This document shows, one piece after another, positions 1 through 7,148 of a DNA stretch of 15,526 nucleotides. The stretch lies in assembly GCA_017651645.1 (NCBI GenBank), contig JAGCCO010000104.1:1-15526 (forward strand), in the 5' to 3' direction. The notes beneath the pieces are model-generated. The model ran no database searches. It saw nothing but the letters and a program-made list of their open reading frames with translations, and was not told where the DNA came from. The DNA is from Bacteroidales bacterium (lineage in GTDB: Bacteria; Bacteroidota; Bacteroidia; Bacteroidales; F082). A program made the translations under genes and the position numbers. Numbering within the stretch: position 1 is the stretch's first letter; every line of letters begins with the position of its first letter.

Positions 1-177
1 GACCTTCAGGGTCATGGCGTTCTCCTTGGTGCCGGGACCTACGGCGACTACTTTACCATGTTCGGGTTTCTCTTTGGCGGAGTCGGGAATAATGATACCG
101 CTAGCGGTTTTCTGTTCGGCTGCGGCGGGCTCGATGACCACGCGGTCGGCCAGAGGTTTGATTGCTAATTTTGCCAT
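1..177 (-). CDS. groES: GroES co-chaperonin (5' part, runs off window)
   Basis: This is the N-terminal 59 codons of the 10-kDa chaperonin, read on the minus strand from the ATG at 175-177 and open to the left edge. The start [17 protein letters not shown], then the mobile-loop region [20 protein letters not shown] and VVAVGPGT, are the classic GroES signature. GroES caps the GroEL ring and assists ATP-driven folding in the cytoplasm; groEL usually follows, which here would be to the left of the window. The gene is divergent from the MATE pump at 398. No clear Shine-Dalgarno is present, as usual in Bacteroidetes. The identity is certain; only the truncation by the window edge limits the call. 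Confidence 0.96.
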   Translation of the reverse strand, partial: MAKLAIKPLADRVVIEPAAAEQKTASGIIIPDSAKEKPEHGKVVAVGPGTKENAMTLKV

Positions 178-228
178 TTTATTTGTTGTTTAATTGTTGA
201 TTGTTTAATCGTTTAATCGTTGATGCGG

Positions 229-267
229 CCCTTCGACCCTTCGACAGGCTCAGGGACCTCAGGGACC
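229..267. repeat. REP-type palindromic repeat unit upstream of groES
   Basis: The 15-mer CTTCGACAGGCTCAG lies at 239-253. It is preceded by a duplicated CCCTTCGA (229-236, 237-244) and followed by a duplicated TCAGGGACC (250-258, 259-267). The same 15-mer with one or two changes occurs twice inside the fucosidase gene, at 3411-3425 in inverse orientation and at 3470-3484. CTTCGACRRGCTCAG repeats are widespread REP-like elements in bacterial genomes. Here the element sits in the divergent groES/MATE intergenic region, next to the AT-rich stretch 181-224 of repeated TTTAATCG/TTTAATTG words. Confidence 0.7.
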
Positions 268-370
268 GCACACAATCCTTGCGGACGGCGTTTGCTTGTC
301 ATAATTCGTGCCAAAGTGGAAAATGGCAGGGTTTTGTCAGTCGGGGTGACAAAGTGACACAAAGAATGGT

Positions 371-378
371 TATCTTTG
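371..378 (+). promoter_or_regulatory. Bacteroidetes -7 box for the MATE gene
   Basis: TATCTTTG followed by CA matches the Bacteroidetes TAnnTTTG -7 element exactly and lies 19 bases before the ATG at 398. A convincing -33 TTTG at the usual 19-21 base spacing is not obvious, so the call rests on the -7 box and its position. Confidence 0.55.
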
Positions 379-397
379 CAACCGAAATCGCCAAACT

Positions 398-1789
398 ATG
401 TCCAACATCAACGACGAGCGGAAGATCAACGAGCGGTATAAGATGATGACGGAGCAGCCTGTCAAGCGGCTGATTCTCAAGATGGCCGTGCCTACCATCA
501 TCAGCATGCTCGTGACCACCATTTACAATATGGTGGACTCGTTCTATGTGGGTCATCTGAGCACAGAAGCCGTGGCAGGCGTGGGTGTCTCCTTCGCCTA
601 TATGGCCTTTATCAATGCCTGCGGTTTCTTCTTCGGGCATGGCTCGGGCAACTACATCTCGCGCGCATTGGGAGCCAAACAGGGACAGAATGCTGGACGC
701 ATGGCGGCCACAGGTTTCTTCACACCGCTGATCGTAGGCGCCCTTGTGGGATGGAGTTGTCTGCTGTTCATCTCACCTCTGTCAAGGGCGATGGGCGCCA
801 CCGACAGCATCCTGCCTTATGCCAACAACTACCTACACTTCATCCTGCTTGCCACGCCTTTCATGATGTCTTCGCTGACCCTCAACAACCAACTTAGGCT
901 ACAAGGCAACGCCCGTTTCGGCATGATTGGCATCGCCTCGGGGGCCATCCTCAACATCATCCTTGACCCGATTTTCATCTTTGTGCTTGACCTAGGGGTA
1001 AGCGGGGCTTCGTTGGCAACGGCAGTGAGCCAGTGCTTCGGTTGGTGCGTGCTGCTTTGGGGCACCTCGCGACCTGGCAACGTGCATATCAAACCTAAGA
1101 ACTTCTCTCCTACCCTATACTATTACAAGGAAATCACGCGGGGCGGTTTGCCTTCTTTGGCGCGACAGGCTTTGTCGGTGGTGGCCACCATCAGCCTCAA
1201 CCGTATGGCCGTGCATTATGCCTTGCCTGGCAACGAAGCCTCCACCGTTGCGGCTTTCACCATCGTGTCGCGTATCACCATGTTCTGTTTTGCCATCGTC
1301 ATCGGGTTCGGACAAGGGTTCCAGCCCGTATGCGGCTATAACTATGGGGCCAAACTCTACGCACGTGTCAAGGAGAGTTACCAGTTTTGTATCACGCTTT
1401 CCACGGCATTTTTGATTGTCTTAGCCACCGTAGTCTATATCTTCGCTCCCGACATCATTTCCTGGTTCCGTGGCGAGGATCCCGAACTCATCCGCGTGGG
1501 CAGTCAGGCCTTGAGGTGGCAGTGTATCGCTTTCCCGCTGATGGGTCTATGCACTGCAACTAATATGCTGTTCCAAAACATCGGCTACACTTGGCAGGCC
1601 ACCTTACTCTCGATGTGCCGTCAAGGTTTGTATTTTCTGCCTGCCGTCTTCATCATGTCGTGGCTTTGGGGAATCACAGGTCTCGAAGCTGCCCAAGCCG
1701 TCGCCGACGTCTGCACCTTCTTGACTTCGTTGCCGTTTGCTATTTGGATTCTTAGGGAACTTAGCGCGAAGTCACAGCAGCATGCGTGA
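398..1789 (+). CDS. MATE family multidrug/cation efflux transporter
   Basis: A 463-residue integral membrane protein of normal length for MATE antiporters, which export drugs or metabolites using Na+ or H+ gradients. Visible family features are the first helix pair around residues 28-70 ([27 protein letters not shown]), the following [16 protein letters not shown] segment, and hydrophobic helices to the C-terminus, in two MATE repeats of about six helices each. It resembles the MepA/VmrA-like subgroup more than NorM, by eye only. The ATG at 398 lies just after a -7 promoter box, and the hydrophilic N-terminus ends in [12 protein letters not shown], typical for the family. It is a single-gene unit, divergent from groES. 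Its last 29 bases overlap the 3' end of the convergent fucosidase gene. The substrate cannot be told from sequence. Confidence 0.93.
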   Translation: MSNINDERKINERYKMMTEQPVKRLILKMAVPTIISMLVTTIYNMVDSFYVGHLSTEAVAGVGVSFAYMAFINACGFFFGHGSGNYISRALGAKQGQNAGRMAATGFFTPLIVGALVGWSCLLFISPLSRAMGATDSILPYANNYLHFILLATPFMMSSLTLNNQLRLQGNARFGMIGIASGAILNIILDPIFIFVLDLGVSGASLATAVSQCFGWCVLLWGTSRPGNVHIKPKNFSPTLYYYKEITRGGLPSLARQALSVVATISLNRMAVHYALPGNEASTVAAFTIVSRITMFCFAIVIGFGQGFQPVCGYNYGAKLYARVKESYQFCITLSTAFLIVLATVVYIFAPDIISWFRGEDPELIRVGSQALRWQCIAFPLMGLCTATNMLFQNIGYTWQATLLSMCRQGLYFLPAVFIMSWLWGITGLEAAQAVADVCTFLTSLPFAIWILRELSAKSQQHA

Positions 1790-4055
1790 CCTTGCCGTCT
1801 TTCCAAGTACATTCCACTACTTTTCCATCACGGGCGCAAAGCCCTTTGAAATGACCGTCTTTCCACGCCGAAGGAAGAGCAGGCAGCAATTCGATTTCTC
1901 TGTCATGGCTTTGCAGCAGCATCTCGGCGATGCCCGCCGTGCCGCCGAAGTTGCCGTCGATTTGGAAAGGCGGATGGGCGCAGAAAAGGTTGGGATAAGT
2001 GCCTGCACGATGACTACCATCGGGTTGAATGGCGGGTTGCAACAAGTTTTTTAAAAGCATATAAGCATGGTTGCCGTCATGAAGGCGTGCCCAAAAACAG
2101 ATCTTCCATGCCCTTGACCAGCCCGTGCCTTCATCACCACGGCGGCGTAAGGTCTCGCGGCAGGCATCCATCAGTTCGGGCGTTTTGGATTGGGTCAATA
2201 TAGTGCCAGGATATAGCCCAAATAAGTGCGACACGTGGCGGTGTTGCGGCTCCACTTCCTTGTAATCTTTCAGCCACTCTTGCAAATAGCCCTTTTGGCT
2301 GACCTGCATAGGCGGGAAATGGGATTTTGCGGCACGAAGGCTATCAGAAAATGCCTTATCCACACCCAAAATCTCTGTTGACTGGCAAACAGCATCATAT
2401 AACTCGCTGACAATCTGCACATCCATCGTGCTACCCATGCACACACTGACGGCGGTGCTGTCGTTGAGCCAAAAGGCATTTTCGGGCGAGGTCGTTGGAG
2501 CGGTGACGAGCCAACCGTGTTCGGGTTCCTCAATCATTGCATCGAGAAAAAACATGGCGGCTTCTTTCATTAATGGATAAGCCTTTTGCAAGAAAGTTGT
2601 GTCTTGCGTGAACTCATAATGTTGCCAAGCATGCAAGGTCAGCCAAGCCCCACCCGTGTTGGTGGCACCCCATGAGGGATGCTCGCCGGGTGCCGTGAAA
2701 CCCCATGGATTACAAACCACATGGGCGGTCCAGCCTCGGGCACCGTAGAAATCGCGAGCGGTCTTTTGTCCCGAGGGCATCAGTCCTTCGGCAAAATGAA
2801 TCAAGGGCAAGTGCAGTTCCGAGAGGTTGCAGACTTCGCAAGGCCAGTGGTTCATCTCCACATTGATATTCAGGTGGTAGTCGCCGTTCCAAGGGGTTTG
2901 AATCGTATTGGCCCACAGCCCTTGCAGGTTGGGTGGCAGCAAGTCCTCACGGGTGGAGCTGATGAGGAGATAACGCCCATAATGGAAATAACAGGTCGGC
3001 AGCCAAGGGTCATCGTTCACGAGGAAGTCTTTCCAATGGTCTTCCAAGGTCAGGTCTTGTTTCTCTTTGGGATCGCCAATCACCAACTCCACACGGTCAA
3101 ACAGCTCATGGTGGGCTTTCAGATGGTCGTTTTTCACGGCCTCAAAGCCTTTCGCAATGGCCTTTTGAAGGTGTTCGTTGACGTAGGCTTTGGGGGAGTC
3201 GCATAGAAAATCGGTAGCGGCACAGAAATAGATAATCGTTTCGTTATCTTTGGTGACCGTTTGTGCTTTGGCATAATACCGCATTCCTTCCACGCCTTCC
3301 ACGTTGCTGTCCAGTTGGCCGAACATCACTACACCGTTGGCATCGATGATGACTTCGGCTTTTTCGGGACGGGAGAGATTTATTGTAAAGGGAAGGCAGG
3401 TCGTTGAGTGCTGAGCTTGTCGAAGTATCGAAACGCCGTTTATAATGGCTTCAGTTTTATTGGTCGGCCCTTCGACGGGCTCAGGGACCTTAACTCTAAT
3501 AACCGCCACATCATCGGCACGGGAGATGAAAGATTCGCGCTCATAGCATAAGCCGCCTTTCTCAAATGAGACCGTATGGATGGCATCATTAAGGCAAAGC
3601 GTTCGTTTATAATTGGTTACGGAATCAGCATTGGGATAATGATAATCAATCGTCATGTTGCCCAAAGTCTGATAGCAGCCAAAAGGCACTTTGGCGCCTT
3701 GGCCATGACCCGAGCCTTGGCCCCCACAGACAAAAGTCTCATACATCAGGTTTTGGGCTTCGTCGTTCTTGCCCTCTTTCAACAAGCGTTGTATCTCGGG
3801 CAGCGACTGCAAAGCCTTGGGATTGCTGTCGTCGCTCGGTGCCCCCGACCACAGGGTGATGTCATTCAGCACGATGGTCTCCTTGTCAATGCCGCCATCG
3901 GGCATCATACCGAGGTGACCGTTACCTAAAGGGAAACATTCTTCCCAGATTTGGGCGGGGGCGGTACAGGTCAGGTTCCAGGGCTCTTTTGAGGAATGCT
4001 TTTGGCAACCGAAAAACATGAACAAGGGAATGATGAAATTGAGGAGGCGCTTCAT
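1761..4055 (-). CDS. GH95 alpha-L-fucosidase (putative lipoprotein)
   Basis: About 764 residues, the usual size for GH95. These enzymes remove alpha-1,2-linked (sometimes other) L-fucose from host mucin, milk or plant glycans by inversion. The ATG at 4053-4055 is preferred over an upstream one at 4118, because a -7 box at 4073-4080 would otherwise lie inside the gene, and because it gives a lipoprotein-like signal ([17 protein letters not shown]). This suggests secretion and anchoring at the cell surface or periplasm. Catalytic landmarks known from AfcA-type enzymes are present: the NIN motif (N396, N398) in [13 protein letters not shown], the acid E525 in TSPEN, and D700 in [17 protein letters not shown]. 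An additional ~30 residues at about 188-218, encoded by REP half-sites, interrupt the N-terminal domain without breaking the frame. The 3' end overlaps the MATE gene by 29 bp. Neighbours give no polysaccharide-utilisation context. Confidence 0.93.
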   Translation of the reverse strand: MKRLLNFIIPLFMFFGCQKHSSKEPWNLTCTAPAQIWEECFPLGNGHLGMMPDGGIDKETIVLNDITLWSGAPSDDSNPKALQSLPEIQRLLKEGKNDEAQNLMYETFVCGGQGSGHGQGAKVPFGCYQTLGNMTIDYHYPNADSVTNYKRTLCLNDAIHTVSFEKGGLCYERESFISRADDVAVIRVKVPEPVEGPTNKTEAIINGVSILRQAQHSTTCLPFTINLSRPEKAEVIIDANGVVMFGQLDSNVEGVEGMRYYAKAQTVTKDNETIIYFCAATDFLCDSPKAYVNEHLQKAIAKGFEAVKNDHLKAHHELFDRVELVIGDPKEKQDLTLEDHWKDFLVNDDPWLPTCYFHYGRYLLISSTREDLLPPNLQGLWANTIQTPWNGDYHLNINVEMNHWPCEVCNLSELHLPLIHFAEGLMPSGQKTARDFYGARGWTAHVVCNPWGFTAPGEHPSWGATNTGGAWLTLHAWQHYEFTQDTTFLQKAYPLMKEAAMFFLDAMIEEPEHGWLVTAPTTSPENAFWLNDSTAVSVCMGSTMDVQIVSELYDAVCQSTEILGVDKAFSDSLRAAKSHFPPMQVSQKGYLQEWLKDYKEVEPQHRHVSHLFGLYPGTILTQSKTPELMDACRETLRRRGDEGTGWSRAWKICFWARLHDGNHAYMLLKNLLQPAIQPDGSHRAGTYPNLFCAHPPFQIDGNFGGTAGIAEMLLQSHDREIELLPALPSAWKDGHFKGLCARDGKVVECTWKDGKVTHAAVTSR
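3411..3484. repeat. REP-like inverted half-sites inside the fucosidase CDS
   Basis: CTGAGCTTGTCGAAG (3411-3425) and CTTCGACGGGCTCAG (3470-3484) form an imperfect inverted pair around 44 bases. On the coding strand they encode the peptides PEPVEG and LRQAQ, which are tell-tale translations of this repeat family. The segment falls between VIRVK and [11 protein letters not shown], which read continuously in typical GH95 proteins, so it looks like an in-frame insertion of roughly 90 bases. A third copy lies at 239-253. Confidence 0.75.
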
Positions 4056-4072
4056 GGATTGATAGTTTCCTG

Positions 4073-4080
4073 CAAAAATA
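4073..4080 (-). promoter_or_regulatory. -7 promoter box of the fucosidase gene
   Basis: On the minus strand TATTTTTG matches TAnnTTTG and lies 17 bases before the preferred ATG at 4055. The words TATTTTTGCAGGAAA recur before rloA at 13641-13648. A TTGG lies about 22 bases upstream and could be the -33 element, at slightly long spacing. Confidence 0.6.
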
Positions 4081-4150
4081 CCAAAAAAGACACCAAATAT
4101 GCCCAATTTCACACTCATTATTCATTAATAAATAAACAACTGTTGTCCAA

Positions 4151-4235
4151 CAATTTATCCGACAACAAGCGATTACAGTCGACTACAAACGTTTGTTCAA
4201 CGGCTTAGTCTTGACAAGGTTTGCATCTTTGCAGC
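4151..4235 (+). promoter_or_regulatory. Repeated promoter-like module, copy A
   Basis: This is the first of three near-identical blocks (others at 5256-5351 and 6015-6109). Shared parts in order are CCGACAACA, CGACTACAAACG words, the 12-bp palindrome ACAAACGTTTGT (4185-4196), TTCAACGGCTTA, TCTTGACA, and TTGCATCTTTGC. CATCTTTG is one base from the Bacteroidetes -7 consensus and lies about 27 bases before the cargo ATG at 4258. Each copy sits just upstream of an unrelated cargo gene. The upstream repeated words may be protein-binding sites; that is inference. Confidence 0.6.
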
Positions 4236-4257
4236 GACAAACATTTAAACCTAAATT

Positions 4258-4762
4258 ATGGAAACACCAGAATACATTGAAGGCATCCCAACAGAGAAGA
4301 AGAAAAGCCATGAAAGGCGTAATTTGATCGAACAATATTATGAGCTGCTATGGAAAGCATTGCAACGGGGAAATGGAACAAATGGCATTTTTAACTCATT
4401 TTTGGGCGTTACTGTCATTATTAAAAAGGGTGAAAGCGACAAGAAGACAATCAATCGTGCTTCTGCCGACTGGTAATCGACTTATGCCGTAAAACACCTT
4501 AAACAAGTTATCACCCTTGCTTGCGGAAAAAAAAGACGCACCTGTTTATGTGGAAGCCAAGACAGGGACGCAAAAGAAAAACGGTTACAAGAATATGGCC
4601 ATCTTATATCATGAATTTGTCCACCCCGAGATGGAGTATTTGAACTTCATGATAAAACTGACAATAGGAATCAAAAGCGACGGGAAACATGTACAATACT
4701 GCGTGAACAAGATAGAGACACAAAACAAAAAACCAATCGTATCCAGCGATTACCCTAGTTGA
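4258..4762 (+). pseudogene. Broken accessory gene, toxin/polyvalent-domain-like (cargo A)
   Basis: The gene starts at the ATG at 4258 (METPEYIEGI...) and reads open for 72 codons to an in-frame TAA at 4474-4476. The same frame then continues (STYAVKHLKQVITLACG) until an A8 run at 4527-4534 shifts it. The next frame carries KDAPVYVEAKTGTQKK ... YLNFMIKLTIGIKSDGKHVQYCVNKIE to the TGA at 4762. Reading TAA as CAA and removing one A restores a single protein of about 167 residues, so this is one gene with one nonsense change and one frameshift. The text recalls C-terminal domains of phage-type polyvalent or BECR-fold (barnase/EndoU/colicin/RelE-like) proteins of Bacteroidales, but I cannot name the family with confidence. 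A strong stem-loop overlaps its 3' end. Confidence 0.65.
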
Positions 4763-4785
4763 AGGGAACACATACGATTGGTTTT
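4729..4785 (+). terminator. Stem-loop terminator of cargo A
   Basis: A perfect 14-bp inverted repeat, AAAACCAATCGTAT (4729-4742) and ATACGATTGGTTTT (4772-4785), encloses a 29-base loop and ends in TTTT. The stop codon of the broken gene lies in the loop. The loop is longer than in a typical intrinsic terminator but contains a small CCCT/AGGG pairing. It could work in both directions, since the left arm supplies Ts on the other strand. Confidence 0.6.
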
Positions 4786-4790
4786 CTGCG

Positions 4791-4822
4791 TGCAAAATTA
4801 CAACTTTTCCACAAACCCGCAA
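4791..4822. repeat. 32-bp tail repeat, copy after cargo A
   Basis: These 32 bases (from TGCAAAATTACAACTTTTCC to CCCGCAA) are identical to 6685-6716, which follows cargo C. In both places the repeat comes after the cargo gene's terminator, so it marks the 3' end of the module. The function is unknown. Confidence 0.85.
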
Positions 4823-4830
4823 AGTTTTTT

Positions 4831-4897
4831 TCTCTAACCGAAATGAACCGAACCGTGCCCAATCTTTTCGGATGCTTCGGATGGGTTCGGTTAGAGA
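4831..4897. repeat. 12-bp inverted repeat hairpin
   Basis: TCTCTAACCGAA (4831-4842) and TTCGGTTAGAGA (4886-4897) are perfect inverted copies 43 bases apart. The interior repeats AACCGAACC and GGGTTCGG, so the structure can pair in more than one register. It follows the 32-bp tail repeat directly. The left arm is preceded by a T-run, so a terminator reading leftward or a small palindromic element is possible. Confidence 0.55.
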
Positions 4898-4914
4898 TTG
4901 TTTAACGTGGCTCC

Positions 4915-4970
4915 AGCAGCCATGTCATGCCGACGCTGGCTTGTGCGATGGCGGGCATCTATGGCTGCGG
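4915..4970 (+). repeat. Leader hairpin of the ~230-bp dispersed repeat (partial copy)
   Basis: Only the first part of the dispersed element is present: GCAGCCAT (4916-4923) and ATGGCTGC (4961-4968) form the outer stem, with ATGCC/GGCAT inside. The same block opens the copy at 6843 and, inverted, the copy at 14556. The core that follows elsewhere is missing here. Confidence 0.75.
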
Positions 4971-5255
4971 CATACTGGAATCCGCCCATCTCAATATGAA
5001 AACCCGACATTGCATATCGGGGTGTGGTGGGGTCGTCCATTATGGACTCTGATGCCCCATCCTTCATTCTCACCGAACAACAGTCCTCATGCCCCTTGCG
5101 GTCATGGTGGACAAGGATCCGCCATCTCCTAAGCTCCTGGGATTCACTCTTGTCGTCGCTTCGCGTCATCGCAAGGAACGAAGCAATCCATTTATGACCG
5201 ATTTATGTAAGATTTGTTTCAAAAAAAAAGAAAAACACATACATTTCATTCCCAA
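4971..5255. other. Non-coding spacer between modules A and B
   Basis: No gene is supported in these 285 bases. Open frames on both strands are low-complexity shadows without recognisable domains. Around 5150-5190 there is a REP-like stretch (GTCGTCGCTTCGCGTCATCG, then GAACGAAGCAATCC) of a kind often found between genes. The end is A-rich (5215-5245). Confidence 0.5.
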
Positions 5256-5351
5256 TCATTTACCCGACAACAAACGACAACAAACGACTGCAGTCGACTA
5301 CAAACGTTTATTCAACGGCTTATTCTTGACAAGGGTTGCATCTTTGCAGCG
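5256..5351 (+). promoter_or_regulatory. Repeated promoter-like module, copy B
   Basis: This is the second copy of the block at 4151. It carries CCGACAACAAACGACAACAA, the palindrome CGACTGCAGTCG (5285-5296), GACTACAAACGTTTATTCAACGGCTTA with one change in the ACAAACGTTTGT palindrome, TTGACA and TTGCATCTTTGC. The putative -7 box CATCTTTG lies about 20 bases before the cargo ATG at 5368. It has one more ACAAACGAC-type word than copy A. Confidence 0.6.
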
Positions 5352-5367
5352 TAAAACTACTTGTATT

Positions 5368-5771
5368 ATGGAAACAGGAAAAGAAAACGAAATTGTACTT
5401 TATCAACCTAACGAAATGGTCAAACTTGAAGTGCGGGTTCAACAGGATTCCGTTTGGCTTACACAACAACAAATTGCAGACCTATTCGGAACAAAAAGAC
5501 CTGCCATTACAAAGCACCTGAAGAACATCTACTCTAGCGGCGAGCTTGATGAAGGCAGCACATGTTCCATTTTGGAACTTATGGGTAATGATGGAAAACC
5601 AGTCGCAAGACCGAGTTGCGCGCCACTCGCACACGCGTGCACGACCGTTTCCTTGTCATCGACAGCCAGGTCTATCATCTTGGTGCATCGCTCAAAGACT
5701 TAGGAAAGAAACTCTTTGCCTTCAGCAAGATGGGATTGGACAAGAATTTGTTACTGGAACAAGTGATCTGA
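5368..5771 (+). pseudogene. RhuM-like N-terminus joined out of frame to PLD-like C-terminus (cargo B)
   Basis: From the ATG at 5368 the frame encodes METGKENEIVLYQPNE, WLTQQQIADLFGTKRPAITKH and ELDEGSTCSILELMGNDGK. This is the conserved N-terminal DNA-binding-like region of virulence RhuM family proteins, normally about 320 residues. After GNDGK, near 5595-5600, similarity stops and the frame becomes nonsense to 5703. A second frame (about 5600-5771) then encodes RTRVHDRFLVIDSQVYHLGASLKDLGKK ... LLLEQVI, a C-terminus seen on Bacteroidetes accessory proteins with an HxDRFLxID phospholipase-D-like motif. The simplest reading is an internal deletion that removed the middle of the gene and left the two ends in different frames. 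It is not expected to be functional. No terminator is obvious. Confidence 0.75.
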
Positions 5772-5839
5772 GACGACTTTTGAGGCAGGCTTCAGGAAGG
5801 TGGCCATCCCTACGCAAGGCTCTAACAGCCGTTACCTGT

Positions 5840-6009
5840 TTTCGTTCCTTCTCTTTGATGAGAAATCGAAGATTCGACGAAGCGAAGCGAGTCAATGGAC
5901 CGAAGAATCAAGGCCGACATCAAGGGCATACCGCACCATGCGACCGCTCCTCCCCCATGTCGGCCGTGCCCGCGCACCCTACCCGGTTGGTCTTTGGCGT
6001 TCCCACACA
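5840..6009 (+). repeat. Dispersed ~230-bp repeat, copy 1 (core only)
   Basis: This matches the core of the element at 6903-7074 over about 170 bases and the inverted copy at 14316-14490. It contains GATTCGACGAAGCGAAGCGA and a conserved 9-bp stem, GGCCGACAT (5912-5920) with ATGTCGGCC (5957-5965). The leader hairpin is absent. It ends at GGCGTTCCCACACA and promoter module C begins six bases later. An open frame through it (KSKIRRSEASQW) is broken in the copy at 14316, so it is taken as non-coding. Confidence 0.8.
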
Positions 6010-6014
6010 TTACC

Positions 6015-6109
6015 AACTACTTATCCGACAGCAAACGACTACAAACGACTACTGTCGACTACAAACGTTTGTTCAACGGCTTAGTCTTGACAGACATTGC
6101 ATCTTTGCG
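6015..6109 (+). promoter_or_regulatory. Repeated promoter-like module, copy C
   Basis: This is the third copy of the block, with two tandem ACAAACGACT words (6031-6050), GTCGACTACAAACGTTTGTT including the perfect palindrome ACAAACGTTTGT (6061-6072), TTCAACGGCTTAGTCTTGACA and TTGCATCTTTGC. The -7-like CATCTTTG (6100-6107) lies about 25 bases before the ATG at 6133. It is the only copy in front of an intact cargo gene. Confidence 0.62.
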
Positions 6110-6132
6110 ACACAATTACAAAAACATAGAAA

Positions 6133-6600
6133 ATGGAAGAGTTACAACAAGGAGCGTTTGGGCCCATCTACACCCAATTCGAGAGCAAACCGAAAGAAGC
6201 CATGACCCACCTATGCAATGTAAAAGACGGAGAATGTCCCAAAGCCTTCTATCGTGAAGATGTCGGATTTGTTGATTTCGTTTGGGGAAAGCCCAACGAC
6301 AAAACCTCTGGCAAAGGTGGCTTCGGACTATCGCACATCCTTATAGACCATGGCGACGAAATCAAGGATTTCAATATCGACCCAATCGATTTCATCCTGA
6401 TGATTATGAATTTCGGCAAACTAAACACAGAAGGAAAGAAGAACAGGATTTACCTTGAAGGCAAAGAGTTTAGGCTGATTGTCACCACAGAATGGTATGG
6501 GAAGTCGAAACAGCTGCTACTTACGGCATTCGACCTACGCCCCATATCAAGAAAAAATCCGCAGCGGGCAAAAGAAATGAAAAAAGCCCCTAAAAGATAG
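6133..6600 (+). CDS. Putative PBECR2-like nuclease (phage barnase/EndoU/colicin-E5/RelE-like)
   Basis: A 155-residue cytoplasmic protein. It reads like the PBECR2 nuclease domain found in phage polyvalent proteins and in 'barnase/colicin E5 family endoribonuclease' entries. Landmarks are IYTQFESKPKEAM (12-24), VDFVWG (47-52), GKGGFGLSHIL..HG (60-74), RIYLEGKEFRLIV (105-117) and QLLLTAFD (127-134). H68 in the GLSHI motif is a likely active-site residue (inference). The family is expected to cut RNA and act as a toxin, but no activity is proven by sequence. Here it stands alone rather than as the tail of a large phage protein, starts right after promoter module C, and has its own terminator. 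No antitoxin gene adjoins it; the neighbours are two broken genes and repeats. The basic C-terminal tail beyond 138 may be non-domain. Confidence 0.72.
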   Translation: MEELQQGAFGPIYTQFESKPKEAMTHLCNVKDGECPKAFYREDVGFVDFVWGKPNDKTSGKGGFGLSHILIDHGDEIKDFNIDPIDFILMIMNFGKLNTEGKKNRIYLEGKEFRLIVTTEWYGKSKQLLLTAFDLRPISRKNPQRAKEMKKAPKR

Positions 6601-6608
6601 GAGCTTTT
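6582..6608 (+). terminator. Intrinsic terminator of the PBECR2-like gene
   Basis: AAAAGC-C-CCTA (6582-6592) pairs with TAGG-A-GCTTTT (6598-6608) across a five-base loop, with one C/A mismatch, and is followed by TTTATTC-like sequence. The stop codon TAG (6598-6600) is part of the right arm. Confidence 0.75.
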
Positions 6609-6684
6609 ATTCTTTGTCGTTATCTCCGCAAGGATACTCGTAGGATCGATTTTACGGCCAGCCCTGTTTACCGGCCAACGACAC

Positions 6685-6716
6685 TGCAAAATTACAACTT
6701 TTCCACAAACCCGCAA
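6685..6716. repeat. 32-bp tail repeat, copy after cargo C
   Basis: Identical over 32 bases to 4791-4822. It lies 77 bases beyond the terminator of the PBECR2-like gene, in the same relative place as the copy after cargo A. Confidence 0.85.
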
Positions 6717-6740
6717 GGGAATGGAGAAAATTCTATTACA

Positions 6741-6810
6741 ACGAATTGTCATTATTTGTTTGTTTTACACGAATTACCGTTAATGTACCACGAATTGTCA
6801 TTAATTGTTT
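6741..6810. repeat. AT-rich direct repeats
   Basis: ACGAATTGTCATTA occurs at 6741-6754 and 6790-6803, each followed by a TTGTTT-type run, and a weaker related word CACGAATTACCGTTA lies between them. No gene is present. The function is unknown; spacing of about 49 bases could suit a protein-binding array. Confidence 0.6.
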
Positions 6811-6842
6811 TGGGGATATTACATCAGGGTGCGGATGGGACT

Positions 6843-7074
6843 AGCAGCCATGTCTTGCCTATGTAGACAGCTGCGATGGTGGGCATCTATGGCTGCGGTT
6901 ATCTTGTTCCTTCTCCTTGATGAGAAATCGAAGATTCGACGAAGCGAAGCAAGTCAATGGACCAAAGAATCAAGGCCGACATCAAGGGCCTACCGCACTT
7001 GGCGACCGCTCCTCCCCCATGTCGGCCGGGCCCGCACGCCCAACCCGGTTAAGGTTTGGCGTTCCTGCACACGG
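6843..7074 (+). repeat. Dispersed ~230-bp repeat, copy 2 (leader + core)
   Basis: The most complete forward copy. The leader hairpin has arms GCAGCCAT (6844-6851) and ATGGCTGC (6889-6896). The core has arms GGCCGACAT (6974-6982) and ATGTCGGCC (7019-7027) plus GATTCGACGAAGCGAAGC. It resembles copy 1 closely from about 6903 onward and is matched in inverse orientation by 14316-14556. It lies immediately outside the left end of the defence-type island. Confidence 0.82.
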
Positions 7075-7148
7075 TGTCCGTTGTTCTCACTTTCGTTCTT
7101 AACGGCACACTCCCGCCCCCTGTCCTTACCAAAGAGGATGCCTTTTTA

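Noticed and set aside
2679..3206. A 175-codon open frame on the plus strand inside the fucosidase gene
   Set aside because: It is a shadow of the GH95 coding strand with no recognisable domain, in a gene with all catalytic motifs intact.
5800..6084. Open frame KSKIRRSEASQW... in the dispersed repeats as a conserved small protein
   Set aside because: The frame is shared by copies 1 and 2 but broken by indels in the copy at 14316, while the stem arms are kept. The composition is unlike a folded protein.
4151..6109. Integron or attC-type cassette array
   Set aside because: There is no integron integrase, no attC-like imperfect palindrome after the cargo genes, and the conserved block is upstream with promoter features.
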